64,000 nucleotides of DNA from Isoetes taiwanensis. Taxonomy: Eukaryota > Streptophyta > Lycopodiopsida > Isoetales > Isoetaceae. This document shows, in pieces, positions 47,328 to 56,090 of the stretch. The stretch covers positions 2,344,841-2,408,840 of the forward strand of contig JAJEKV010000048.1 in NCBI GenBank assembly GCA_021234155.1, written 5' to 3'. A model generated the notes under the pieces. The model ran no database searches, had not been told where the DNA came from, and worked only from the letters and a program-made list of their open reading frames with translations. Each line of letters begins with the position of its first letter. The stretch's first letter is position 1. Both the position numbers and the translations under genes were made by a program.

Positions 47328-47394
47328 GTCTCACAGGTAGCGCCCTGCTCAAAAACTAAAGTGCAGTTCTTTGACCAGGCGCGAGCTGTGAGAC
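47328..47394 (-). promoter_or_regulatory. Leader hairpin, copy nearest the PBS
   Basis: This 67-bp imperfect inverted repeat starts gtctcacag and ends ctgtgagac, with aggcgc/gcgcct inner pairing and a short aaactaaa-type apex. Two further copies lie at 46820-46886 and 46620-46686. All three sit in the untranslated leader between PBS and the first ORF. Confidence 0.85.
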
Positions 47395-47580
47395 CACCAT
47401 GCCTGGGGAGTTTTTGGCTCATTCTTTTTAGTCTTATTAAGTTCCAATTTACTTAACTGTTACTAGCTTAGCATAAACTACAAAAATGAGAAAAAAATTT
47501 CCCACTTTTCGAGGCTTAAGGGTCCTATCAAGTTAGTACTACTGGGAGCATGGATAGTGCTTTGCTCTTGGTCTCCAAGA

Positions 47581-47597
47581 ACATGGCTCTGATACCA
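47581..47597 (-). promoter_or_regulatory. Primer-binding site, initiator Met-tRNA
   Basis: The minus strand reads TGGTATCAGAGCCATGT, with a single extra A separating it from the LTR end. This is the classic plant LTR-retrotransposon PBS complementary to the 3' end of initiator methionyl-tRNA. Confidence 0.92.
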
Positions 47598-47598
47598 T

Positions 47599-49092
47599 TG
47601 TGACGTCCCCTAAACGTATACGATGCCCGCACCGTATACAAACAGGAGTTCATCCCCGCACCACTCCACATCGTCTGAGGGCCCTCCACATATCACTTTG
47701 TGACCATCTAGAATCCACAAGGGAAGAGTGAAGGGGTCATTTTACCCATCTTCCTCGGGGCCTACCTAGTCTGCGGAAGCGTAAACATACACGCCGAGAA
47801 TATAACATCATATATCCACCTCAAGGGTGGCACATCAACATCTGCATAGACAAAGATCAAGACAATACAAAGGAAGCTCCTACCCAAGGCTCAGACTCCA
47901 GGGAAGGACTGACTAGCTTGGGTCTCCAGAGTTCGCGCATACAGTCAGAATCATGACAGTGGATGGGGCTGGCATAAGAACATGGCTTAGGGTTGTCCAC
48001 TTCATCCGCCCCTCCTGTGTACACTTTGCAGAGTAGGTTGAAAAGTGTTGGGACCCTGATCAGAATTGACGGGTGCATAGCCAAAGGGGCTATTCATGGG
48101 TTACATCTCCCCATCCCCGATGGGGGTGTAGGGATTGCTCCTCCAGAGATCTACATGTCCACCCAAGGTGACTAGAGGGCCACCGCCCTTATTCCGAATT
48201 AACCCACCGGAAGGTGAACACCACCCCACGGGTGTCGAGCCCATGCCTTACCTCACTTTTCGGTGGCAAGCCATTAGACCTAGTCACTCTGATCCCCGGT
48301 AGGCCTTACACACCAGAGAGATCGGTCAAGGGTCAGAACACGAACCTCATTCTAAGCCAGTCTGGCCCCTTCACCCACAACCAGGTGGGCTCTTGTACAT
48401 AGGCCGAATTCTAGTAATGCACTAAGAGGGACTAGCTAGGAGCATCATCTACTAAGCTTTAAGTCTCTACCCCCCTTCCCAATACAATGAGTCCACAGAA
48501 TACATCCGTCCATCATATGAACATAAGTAATAAGAACTAATCTAATACATAGAGTTAGGTTCTTTAGAGTCAATCTCAGGATCTGCTTGGCTACTAAGGG
48601 TGATTTAATAGACTAAACCTACTGGCTCGAAGGCTGGAATAAGGTTTAGGCTATTCAATCGACCAAATACCTGATCCCTGGTTCACTCCTCTCGATCCGA
48701 AGGCATCCATGTCTCTGTTCTGCTTCGGGATGCGGTCGAAAGGATGATCTGACAAGCTGGGGCGCACGGGCAGATCGTGAGAGTTGGAATTGACTCCTCA
48801 GGCGCGCGAATCGGAGCTCGGAAGGTCTGTGGGCGAAAAAGGGAATGTTAGGGTTTGGTGCCTTATGAAGGCTACCAGTTAGGTTTAGGGTTTCCATGAC
48901 CCTTGGTCTACCTTTAATGGGTTAAAGGTCTAAAGGTGCGCGCATTGCTAAGTGTGCGCACCATTGCAAGTTGCCCCCTAGGGCGTCCTTGCTTGGGTAC
49001 ACGTTGGCGTGCACGTCGACTGGACGGCGTGTACGCGTGACGGCGCAGTACGGTATACGCCTTGAGACCGTATATCGTACTGGAACGTCACA
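47599..49092 (-). repeat. 5' LTR of the 11.4-kb chromovirus
   Basis: A 1494-bp repeat. It lies next to the PBS, so this is the upstream LTR for the minus-strand element. It contains the same landmarks as the left LTR. The final ~60 bp differ by a block (ggcgtgtacgcgtgacggcg against ggcgatacgctgccaatttt). Confidence 0.92.
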
Positions 49093-49097
49093 CATAT
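49093..49097. repeat. Target-site duplication, right (CATAT)
   Basis: The five bases directly outside the right LTR are identical to those at 37720-37724. This confirms integrase-mediated insertion of one element with both LTRs. Confidence 0.9.
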
Positions 49098-51000
49098 GCA
49101 TCACAATCAATTCATAATATAATCTTCAATTTCAGCATCTCATCTTTTTGTGCAACAATGCTGCAAAAAGATGTTGAAAGGCATCCTTCAAGTCACATCA
49201 AAGAGGAAGTGAGTTCAGATTTGTATTGTAAGTGTTAGAGTTGAGATTGAGACTGAAAACCCATTGAAGGCCTAAGTGTTGAAGAAGATAAAATAAGAGT
49301 TATAAAAGTGAATCTTGAGGGAGAACCCATATGTAATGCCAAATCAAAGTGCATCTTTAAATACCAAATCTAGATGAGTGAATGAAAAACAAATTGTCCC
49401 TGAGACAACATTGCGATACGATCCAAAGCAACAACGAAGAACTACTGAGGGGACCACAACACTTTGTTGTTTGTCATGTCAGTTAAACAAGGACAACGTA
49501 TCTCTAATTATATAAATTGGCTCTCTATTGTATTATCCTTTGACTTTGTTGAGAATGTTCCATACTATCTCTGTCCCCAACTAGTCCCCAGCAAGGTTGG
49601 CCATGGCACTATTACTTACAAGTAGATTGTTGAGATTACAAGCTAAAACAGAACATGCGAGTCAGACAAGATGAACAACCCTTCTCGATTTGGTTTGGGA
49701 ATGGCGAAACGACAACATAACTTCTAAGTAATACACCCCGGATTACTAGTTATAAACATACTCAGGCTTTTCATTTACAAGAACCCAACATTTATAGAAC
49801 CCAAACATTGCCCAGCAATGTTGAACACTGGCTCTATAATTAAAGGTTACTGCACATGTTTCTCATTGCGGTCAAAACATTTATAGACTTCCAACTTATG
49901 CCCAGCAACGCTGGGCACTGTTACTAGTCAAATAATTGATGTCTGGAAAAACAAAACAATAAGGATAGTAAATTGACTGGAAGTATAAAAGAGAACTCTA
50001 GAATGACAATCAGGCAATGCTATGGAAATGCATGATAATCAACAAAGATATTGTTTACATTATCAAATCTATTTCACATGGGATTGACTAATCATCACAG
50101 GCTTCCTCCATGCCAAAAATGGAGGAACAAAGCTAGCATATTGGGCTATTTCATGTGAAGTAGAAAGCTTTATCGTCAGTGGTTTCTAATGGTTCCTAAG
50201 AATTACAAATTGCTTTTGGCTTGCTATTGCATGATGCAGATCTGTACACGCCTACGATAAAGGGAAGAGTATCTGAAGTGCAGAGGAGGTCATTGTATTT
50301 TTATAGCCTAGTTATCGCATCTATCCCCAAAGAGTTCTAATGATTAACAAGATGACATGGAGAAAACCAAATATGCCTTCTTGCAGACACAATTTTATGG
50401 AGTAAAAACAAAGCGATATGTCAAAGTGTGTTTCTAATGGTTCCTAAGAATTGCAAATTGCTTTTGGCTTGCTATTGCATGATGCACATTTGTCATGCCT
50501 ATCTAAGGCGCCTACAACAAAGGGAAGAGTACCTGAGGTGCAGAGGAGGTCATCTGTATTTTTGAAGTGAAAAATAAAAGAATATAGTGCCTTCTTTCAG
50601 TCACAATTTTACAAAAAATAAAAGAGCAAGAGAATAAAAAGAATATGGTGCAAAATATACCTGTTGCATAATTGTAATCCTCAGCTTAAGGCTTCGCAAC
50701 CGTCTTTATCATCTGAATTAGTAAATGCAAACTGCATAGAAAGAGTGAGTGGATGAGAGACAATAAAATCCGACCTCAATGTGGGATGAATCAAAAGGCT
50801 TACCATGAGAATTTTAAATTGCACATACCAAAGCAACAAAAGAATGAGGAAAAAATGTGTACCAAGCCCTTGCTCGAACTGGTTTTTGCTACAAACATTG
50901 CCTATAATCAATCAATTGGAGAAAAATAAGAAGGCTTAGAATTGACAATGAGAATATAAAATTAAAACCCCAAAATATATTCTACTGTGGCAATCCAAGC
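49098..51000. other. Intergenic, no gene; local duplications
   Basis: This is AT-rich with no supported ORF. A motif built on cccagcaa(g/t/c)g(t/c)tg recurs at about 49,580, 49,815 and 49,905. A larger duplication is listed separately. Confidence 0.4.
50181..50563. repeat. Direct duplication of ~125 bp
   Basis: Segments 50181-50301 and 50430-50563 share gtttctaatggttcctaaga, attgcttttggcttgctatt, gcatgatgca, aaagggaagagta and gtgcagaggaggtcat in order. The second has about 12 extra bases. They are separated by about 130 bases. Confidence 0.8.
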
Positions 51001-51079
51001 TCCTGAGAATACTTCTAGGAAGCACCAGAACAAATGCTTTTGGAAAGGCTGCAAGAAGATTATTTAATATGCCTAATCC

Positions 51080-51822
51080 TTATCCAAAATCAAAGAGAAG
51101 CAACACCGAAGAGAGGCTAATCTCTGCCTCTATTGTAGAGGGGGTGGCCATATTGCTTGTGAATGTCTTGTTAAGCGATCAAACCGTTCAAGTCCCACCC
51201 GAGTAGTAGGAGTCTCTCGACGGCTTCTTGATACTCCACCAACTCCTCCCACATATGACAAAGGTTTTATTCCCTCTGACAAGGTCAGTAAAGAATTTTT
51301 TTATCTCTATTTCATTGGATCAGAGGTTGGGAGGATAGAGGCGCTGGCGCAACTTGATTGTGGTGCGAAGGCCTGCTTCATGGATAGTATGTTCGCTACT
51401 AAACACGCCATTCCTAGAAGCAGGATCGAGCATCCTAGCTTTGTTAATGTGATTGATGGGCGTGAGATCTCTTCAGGCGCAGTCACAGAATGTACTGCAC
51501 CTCTTCACGTTTTGTTTGAGGGAGCTTCTTGTGGCATTTCCTTCAATCTCATCGCTAGCCCGCATGCGCCAATAGTCTTGGGTCTGCCCTGGCTCGAGCT
51601 ACATAACCCACAGATTGATTGGCGTACTAGATCCTTTCAGTTTGCTGGTTCGAACTCTAGTTCATTTGCAGTTCAGGCCTCTGCACCAATATCTACTTCA
51701 GCCCGTGATCTGTTGATCGTAGGCTCCCCTCGATTACATCCTTGCTACTCCCCGCTTACGCTCCCACGTCCCGTTCGGCTCTTGTCTCGCTCCGGTTTAT
51801 GTCTCGGTCGACCATGTTCAGT
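51080..51822 (+). pseudogene. gag zinc knuckle and aspartic protease (chromovirus 2)
   Basis: One frame is open from about 51080 to the TRIM insertion. A CX2CX4HX4C zinc knuckle lies at 51125-51166 (C-LY-C-RGGG-H-IACE-C). About 65 residues later comes the protease active site QLDCGAKACFMD, with D-C-G in place of the usual D-S-G. The flap region follows, then the C-terminal IVLGLPWLELHNPQIDW at about 51,570-51,620, a typical Ty3 protease ending. Upstream stop codons and the missing capsid show truncation. The frame enters the TRIM and stops at 51835. Confidence 0.88.
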
Positions 51823-51997
51823 TGTTGAGAAATGAGCCTTCTATGATTGGGTGGACAGTCGGGGGATCGAACCGGGACCTCTTGCTTGCAAGCCAAGTAC
51901 TCTACCACCGAGCTACCGCCCTTTGATGGGCTTTCGGCACTCCTCCACTGAAGTCATTCTTCATGTGTGCCCATTACACATACCCAACATTCCAACA
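51823..51997 (-). repeat. TRIM LTR, left (3' LTR)
   Basis: 175 bp. Nearly identical to 52172-52348; visible differences are single bases and short indels such as accgggacc against acccaggacc. It contains the tRNA-like segment 51852-51921. Confidence 0.88.
51852..51921 (-). tRNA. tRNA-Ala(TGC)-like sequence in TRIM 3' LTR
   Basis: It is the counterpart of 52201-52272, with D arm TAGCTCGGTGGTAGAG, the same anticodon arm with TGC, and B box GGTTCGATCCC. The T stem and acceptor are less well paired here and the acceptor is one base short. Part of this may be consensus error at a CCWGG-like site. Confidence 0.65.
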
Positions 51998-52154
51998 TTC
52001 CCCTTAATGGGCACACCAATCCATTCCAACCTTCACCACAATCCACAAGCTCCCCTCCTCGCAACTCCACCCACCGCGGAGTTGGGCTTTCCACTGGCCA
52101 AGCTTTTGCTCATTCTCACCCCTACACCACTGGGGACTATCCCGGTGCGGTTAA

Positions 52155-52171
52155 GCATGGCTCTGATACCA
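52155..52171 (-). promoter_or_regulatory. TRIM primer-binding site (initiator Met-tRNA)
   Basis: The minus strand reads TGGTATCAGAGCCATGC immediately after the LTR end. It is the same priming tRNA as the 11.4-kb chromovirus, and distinct from the tRNA-Ala-like sequence inside the LTR. Confidence 0.9.
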
Positions 52172-52348
52172 TGTTGAGAAATGAGCCTTCTATGATTGGG
52201 TGGATAGGCGGGGGATCGAACCCAGGACCTCTTGCTTGCAAGCCAAGTACTCTACCACTGAACTACCGGCCCTTTGATGGGCTTTCGGCACTCCTCCACT
52301 GAGTCATTCTTCATGTGTGCCCATTATACATACTCCAACATTCCAACA
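52172..52348 (-). repeat. TRIM LTR, right (5' LTR)
   Basis: 177 bp, adjacent to the PBS at 52155-52171. It contains the better-preserved tRNA-like segment 52201-52272. Confidence 0.88.
52201..52272 (-). tRNA. tRNA-Ala(TGC)-like sequence in TRIM 5' LTR
   Basis: It is 72 nt on the minus strand. The D arm TAGTTCAGTGGTAGAG fits the Pol III A box. The anticodon arm is CTTGG-CTTGCAA-GCAAG with anticodon TGC, where 4 of 5 stem pairs hold. The T arm CTGGG-TTCGATC-CCCCG contains the exact B box GGTTCGATCCC, and 4 of 5 pairs hold. The acceptor GGGCCGG/CCTATCC pairs at 5 of 7 positions including a G-U. The 3' flank begins ACCC, near the ACCA of a mature tRNA. Mispairing argues against a working tRNA, but both promoter boxes are intact, so Pol III transcription of the LTR is possible. 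A scanner may call it a pseudo-tRNA. Confidence 0.7.
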
Positions 52349-52353
52349 CAGAT

Positions 52354-53580
52354 GATGTCCCAGCTCCATTTCTTGTTCCAGTTCCTATTCCAATTGCTCC
52401 TACTTCTGGTCTTGTTCCTGCTCTCACTCCTGTTCTTGCTCCTGCTTCTGTAGAGGCTCCTTCGCGCCCTCAGCTCCGTATCTCGAAGATCTCTCTTCAC
52501 AAGTTTATCAGATCTGGTAGGCAAGATCCCAGTTCAGCATTTGCAATCCAAGTTCATTCTTCGACTAGCTCTGCTTCAGAAATGTCTACTCCTGTCCTTC
52601 CTGATAAGTACAAAGATTTTGGCGATGTTTTCGATAAGGTCAAAGCTAATAAGCTTCCGAAGCATCGTCCCTATGACTGCCCCATTGATCTTCAGTCGGG
52701 GATAGCCCTGCCATTTGGCCTATCTATGGCTTGTCGCCAACAGAATTGGAGACCTTGCAGACCTAGATCGAGGAGAATCTTGCAACTGGGTTTATCCGAT
52801 GCTCTCAATCACCCGCAGGAGTTGCCATCTTCTTTGTTTCCAAGAAAGATGGTTCTTTGCGGTTGGTTCTGGATTATCGCGGCCTCAACAAGATCACTGT
52901 GTGTAATCGGTATCCTCTCCCTCTGATTCCAGAGTTACTTGAGCGGCTACAAGGTGCACAATGCTTCAAGAAAATTGATCTTCGAGGTGCTTATAATCTT
53001 ATCCGGATCAGGGAAGCTGATGAGGGGAAGACAGCCGAACTCGGCATGGTCATTTTGAGTATACCGTCATGCCTTTCGGCCTTATTAATGCTCCAACAGT
53101 CTTTCAGCACATGGCCAATGATGTTTTTCATGAGTTTTTGGATCTTTTTGTTATCATCTATCTGGATGATATTCTTGTTTATTCGAAGACTTTGGAGGAG
53201 CATGAAGAACATGTCCGGAAGGTCCTTCAGAAGCTATGGGAACATGGACTTTATGCCAAGCTGGAGAAGTGTCAGTTCGAGCAGGACAATGTCGAGTTTC
53301 TTGACTATCACATCACACCTCAGGGTGTTGCCATGGATCTAGAGAAGGTCAGCACAGTTCTTGATTGGGAAATACCTTCCTCGGTTAAAGATGTGCAGTG
53401 CTTCTTGGGGTTTGCCAATTTTTATCGCCGCTTCATCAAGGACTATTCGGAGATCATCTTGCCTTTGACACGTCTCACCAGGAAGGATGTTAGTTTTGAG
53501 TGGACAATTGAAGCAAAATCAGCATTCATCACTCTGAAGCATGCTTTTATAGCAACACCTATTCTGGCACTCCCGGATCC
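52354..53580 (+). pseudogene. Reverse transcriptase of chromovirus 2
   Basis: After a Pro/Val-rich linker (VPVPIPIAP) the RT begins in the segment to about 52,710: YKDFGDVFDKVKANKLPKH, RPYDCPIDL. A frameshift follows, then [12 protein letters not shown] (about 52,866), [12 protein letters not shown], another frameshift near 53,045, then [13 protein letters not shown], the catalytic YLDD at 53159-53170, KLEKCQF, VQCFLGFANFYRRFI and PLTRLTRK. All RT blocks are present, so the domain is complete but split over three frames. Confidence 0.92.
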
Positions 53581-53935
53581 TGAAGCATCTTGTCGCAAGA
53601 GAGGGATGAGCATGAGCTACACCCGATCGCCTATCATTCTCGAAAGTTCCAGGCTGCAGAGATCAACTATCCTATTTACGATAAGGAACTTTTGGCGATT
53701 GTTGACTCTTTTCAGGAGTGGCGATGATACTTTGAAGGTTCTCCTCATAAGGTGACTATATATATGGACCATCGCAACCTGGAATATTTTCTGTCTGCTC
53801 GAGTTCTTAATCGCCGTTAGGCTTGATGGCATGCACAGGTGCTATTTTGCTTTGATTTCGTCATCAAATTTTGGCCTGGCGCACTTCAAGGGAAGCTAGA
53901 TGCTCTTTCTCTTAGATCTTATTTTGAACCTAAGG
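53580..53935 (+). pseudogene. RNase H of chromovirus 2, N-terminally deleted
   Basis: Just after ALPDPEAS the expected first catalytic Asp region is missing and the frame shifts. The remainder is readable in another frame: [27 protein letters not shown], a TGG-to-TGA stop, then MDHRNLEYF and DALS. This corresponds to loss of roughly 30 codons. Confidence 0.8.
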
Positions 53936-54219
53936 CAGAGGAGCCAACATTTGATCAACAATCAAAGTTTGTTCTAGGATCTGATCGTTTACAGCTTATG
54001 GACATCACTTTGTTCGAGAGGCCTCATGATACATCCCTGTTGGAGTTTGTTCGAGCATCTCTTGCTTCTGATCCATTGGCGCAGGATGTAATATCATATC
54101 TTGGCTCAGCACCATCTTCCCAGCAAATGACGTTGGACTCTGATCATTTTGAGGTTTGCTATGGACTTCGTGATGGACTTCTGTATATTTAGGATGGTGC
54201 ACCTCGACTTTAAGTTCTG

Positions 54220-55036
54220 TAGTCCTGTCATGATTCCTCTCTCGTCGGCCATTTTGGCATTGCCAAGACTCTAGAACTTATTGCTCGAGATTATTGGTGG
54301 CCAGGTCTCCGCCACACTGTTAAGACTTTTGTACGCTCATGTGATATTTGTTGTCATACAAAAGCTCCCAAGCACCGTCCACATGGCCTGCTTCAGCTTT
54401 TACCAGTTCCAGTCGGTCCTGGAAGAGCATTTCAGTGGATTTTATTGTTGAGCTTCCATCCTCCCAAGGCCATGATGCCATCCTTGTTGTCGTTGACCGT
54501 TTCTCCAAGATGGCGCATTTCATTCCTTGCAGCACTTCTATCTCCAGTGAGGCCACGATAGTTCTGTTGCTTCGAGAGCTGGTTCGAGTCCATGGCTTAC
54601 CAGATAACATTGTCAATGACCACAGCCCCCAGTTTCTTGCCAGCTTTTGGAAGCATCTTTTGCAACTCTTGCATGTGGAACGTTCGCTCTCTTCCGGACA
54701 TCACCCAGAGACCAATGGGCAGGTGGAGCACACTAATCAAACACTTGAGCAGTATTTACAATGCTTCATTATTATCAGCAAGATGATTGGGTTGACTGGC
54801 TACCCCTGCCAGAATTTGCTTACAATAATTCTGTCCATGCTTCCACAGACCAGACTCCATTCTTTATTCATTTCGGCATGCATCCCCGGTGGTCTTTCAG
54901 TGCTCCTGGATATGACTCAGTCAATCCTAGTGCCGAGGACACGCTCGAGAAGCTCTGCATGCTCCAGAATGATCTTCAGCACCATCTGCTCCAGGCTCAA
55001 GCACGTTATCGTTATCATGCAGATCAACACTTCTAG
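54220..55036 (+). pseudogene. Integrase of chromovirus 2
   Basis: The HHCC zinc finger reads SLVGHFGIAKTLELIARDYWWPG ... CDICCH. After a frameshift near 54,420 come SVDFI (first Asp), VVVDRFSKMAHFIPC, IVNDHSPQF (second Asp; usual SDRG altered to NDHS), and TNGQVEHTNQTLEQYL (Glu). A third frame carries WLPLPEFAYNNSVHAST and PFFIHFG. In-frame stops occur at 54190-54192 and after HADQHF (55034-55036). Confidence 0.9.
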
Positions 55037-55300
55037 GATGCTCCTCATTTTGTAGTTGGTGATCTTGTTTGGCTCTTGTGTCGGGATTTGCCAATAGTTC
55101 GCCCTTGTAACAAGCTCGACTACCGGTGCTTAGGTACCTATCGGATCATTGAACGAGTTGGTGATGCTGCTTTGCGTTTGGAGCTTCTGCCATGAGCTCG
55201 ACTTCAACCAGTGTTCCATGTGTCTTTGTTGGAACCCTATATGGCGAATCCATTTCCAGATCAAATACCTCCACCTCCACCACCAGGAGATGGATGATCA

Positions 55301-55475
55301 TGAGGAATTTGAAGTCAGAGAAATTTTGGACTAAGTTTCTACGATGTCATCTTTATTATTTGGTCGATTGGGAAGGTTACTCACCAAGTGATAAAACCTG
55401 GGAGCCTGCTGCGAATCTGACTAATGCTTATAAAGTTGCGGAGTTTCACCGACGTTACCCAGATAAGCCAAGTTT
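55301..55475 (+). pseudogene. Chromodomain of chromovirus 2
   Basis: The frame reads EFEVREILD, then after a frameshift CHLYYLVDWEGYSPSDKTWEP and VAEFHRRYP. These are the aromatic cage and core of a canonical retrotransposon chromodomain (E-IL, YLV-W-GY, TWEP, F-YP). It is followed by a basic Arg-rich tail and a stop at 55540. Confidence 0.92.
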
Positions 55476-55617
55476 GAGTACTCCAGCTCCAACTCCAGTT
55501 TTGAGGACTCGTCGCCGTCGTAGGAGGGAGATGGTGTGACGACCATACGGGTATTCGTATCATACGAGTATTATACTTGTATATGGTCGTCACACGAATG
55601 CAAAAAGATAGTTGCAC

Positions 55618-55680
55618 TAAGCAAGGTTTAAACTCACAACCTTCTAGTTGGAAGTCGAGCACCTTTGCCAAGTCCACTAC
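55618..55680 (-). other. Weak tRNA-like segment in the chromovirus 2 LTR
   Basis: The minus strand has a D-arm-like ACTTGGCAAAGGTGC and, about 35 bases later, GAGTTTAAACC, a mutated B box. No convincing cloverleaf forms. It is noted because tRNA-like sequence also occurs in the nearby TRIM LTRs. Confidence 0.3.
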
Positions 55681-55829
55681 CAATACTTATTGAAGAAATT
55701 CCCTCACGTCTTCCTCATATGCAGGGCTGTTCCCAGGAGGTCCTAGAACATGCTAGAACTTGCATACATGCACGACACTTGGTGTGATCTCATCCATTGG
55801 AATGGCGAGATCCTGACCGTCGGTCTAGA

Positions 55830-55837
55830 TATATAAG
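55830..55837 (+). promoter_or_regulatory. TATA box in the LTR
   Basis: tatataagg sits about 295 bases into the LTR, a normal place for a Ty3/Gypsy U3 promoter. Confidence 0.6.
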
Positions 55838-56090
55838 GAGGCATCTCCTTCTTGTCGAACTATTCCGGTTCAACGCCAGTCTTGAGCCTTCTAGGCATCT
55901 GTTCGTGTTCCTACTTGCCGTCGGGCCATTGTACTCTTGATTCCTATTCATATATCAGATTCTTTGCCAATCTTGGCATATTTCTTCCGTATTTCTTGCC
56001 TATTTTCTATGTATTTTCCTTGTTTTCGCGTAGGTTCATGACAACTGTGAAGGAGCTAGAGCAGCTGGTTCGGCTTCTAAATTAGCACCG

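Larger units (their letters stand above)
46430..47580 (-). other. Untranslated leader of the chromovirus
   Basis: About 1.1 kb between PBS and the first ORF, with no coding sequence. It contains the three hairpins listed above and is otherwise unremarkable. Confidence 0.6.
37725..49092 (-). mobile_element. Full-length Ty3/Gypsy chromovirus, 11.4 kb
   Basis: Two long terminal repeats in direct orientation bound the element: 37725-39167 and 47599-49092. Each starts TGTGACGTCC and ends ACGTCACA. A perfect 5-bp target duplication CATAT flanks it. Sense is on the minus strand, so the right LTR is the 5' LTR. Its PBS lies at 47581-47597 and the PPT at 39168-39180. Order in sense direction: LTR, leader with three hairpins, extra ORF, gag, protease, RT-RNase H, integrase, chromodomain, LTR. 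All ORFs carry frameshifts, so the copy is not autonomous as written. The LTRs differ mostly by small indels around CG and CWGG-like sites. Confidence 0.93.
51823..52348 (-). mobile_element. TRIM retrotransposon with tRNA-bearing LTRs, 526 bp
   Basis: Two direct repeats, 51823-51997 and 52172-52348, each start TGTTGAGAAATGAGCC and end CATTCCAACA on the plus strand. Just inside the right repeat the minus strand reads TGGTATCAGAGCCATGC (PBS), and just inside the left repeat it reads AAGGGGAA (PPT), so the element is in minus orientation. The internal region is 174 bp with no ORF. Flanks are cagt (51819-51822) and cagat (52349-52353), an imperfect target duplication. Removing the element and one duplication restores the host reading frame (tgt tca gat gat gtc), proving insertion into a formerly coding sequence. 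Each LTR contains a tRNA-Ala-like sequence. It must be mobilised in trans. Confidence 0.88.
51000..56090 (+). mobile_element. 5'-truncated Ty3/Gypsy chromovirus with nested TRIM
   Basis: Sense is plus. In order: gag zinc knuckle, protease, a linker interrupted by a 526-bp TRIM, RT, partial RNase H, integrase, chromodomain, PPT, and a 3' LTR starting TGTGACGACC at 55535. No matching 5' LTR or PBS is seen upstream of 51.0 kb, so the 5' part is lost. At least six frameshifts or stops interrupt pol. It is a different family from the 11.4-kb element: the LTR and pol sequences differ, although both LTRs start TGTGACG. Confidence 0.9.
55535..56090 (+). repeat. 3' LTR of chromovirus 2 (right end uncertain)
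   Basis: It begins TGTGACGACC right after a purine-rich tract (taggagggagatgg, 55521-55534). A 13-bp perfect inverted repeat (tgtgacgaccata at 55535-55547, tatggtcgtcaca at 55582-55594) forms its first 60 bases. A TATA box (tatataag) lies at 55830-55837 and is the probable LTR promoter. The right end cannot be fixed, because no second LTR is present to compare. Confidence 0.7.

Noticed and set aside
51380-51835. Host gene encoding a 151-residue protein
   Set aside because: It is the protease part of a chromovirus; the last four codons and stop come from the inserted TRIM.
51851-52177. 108-codon ORF across the TRIM interior
   Set aside because: It overlaps LTR, tRNA-like segment and PBS and has no domain.
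52201-52272. Functional nuclear tRNA-Ala gene
   Set aside because: The acceptor stem has two mismatches, the anticodon and T stems one each, and the sequence lies inside a retroelement LTR; I keep it as tRNA-like.
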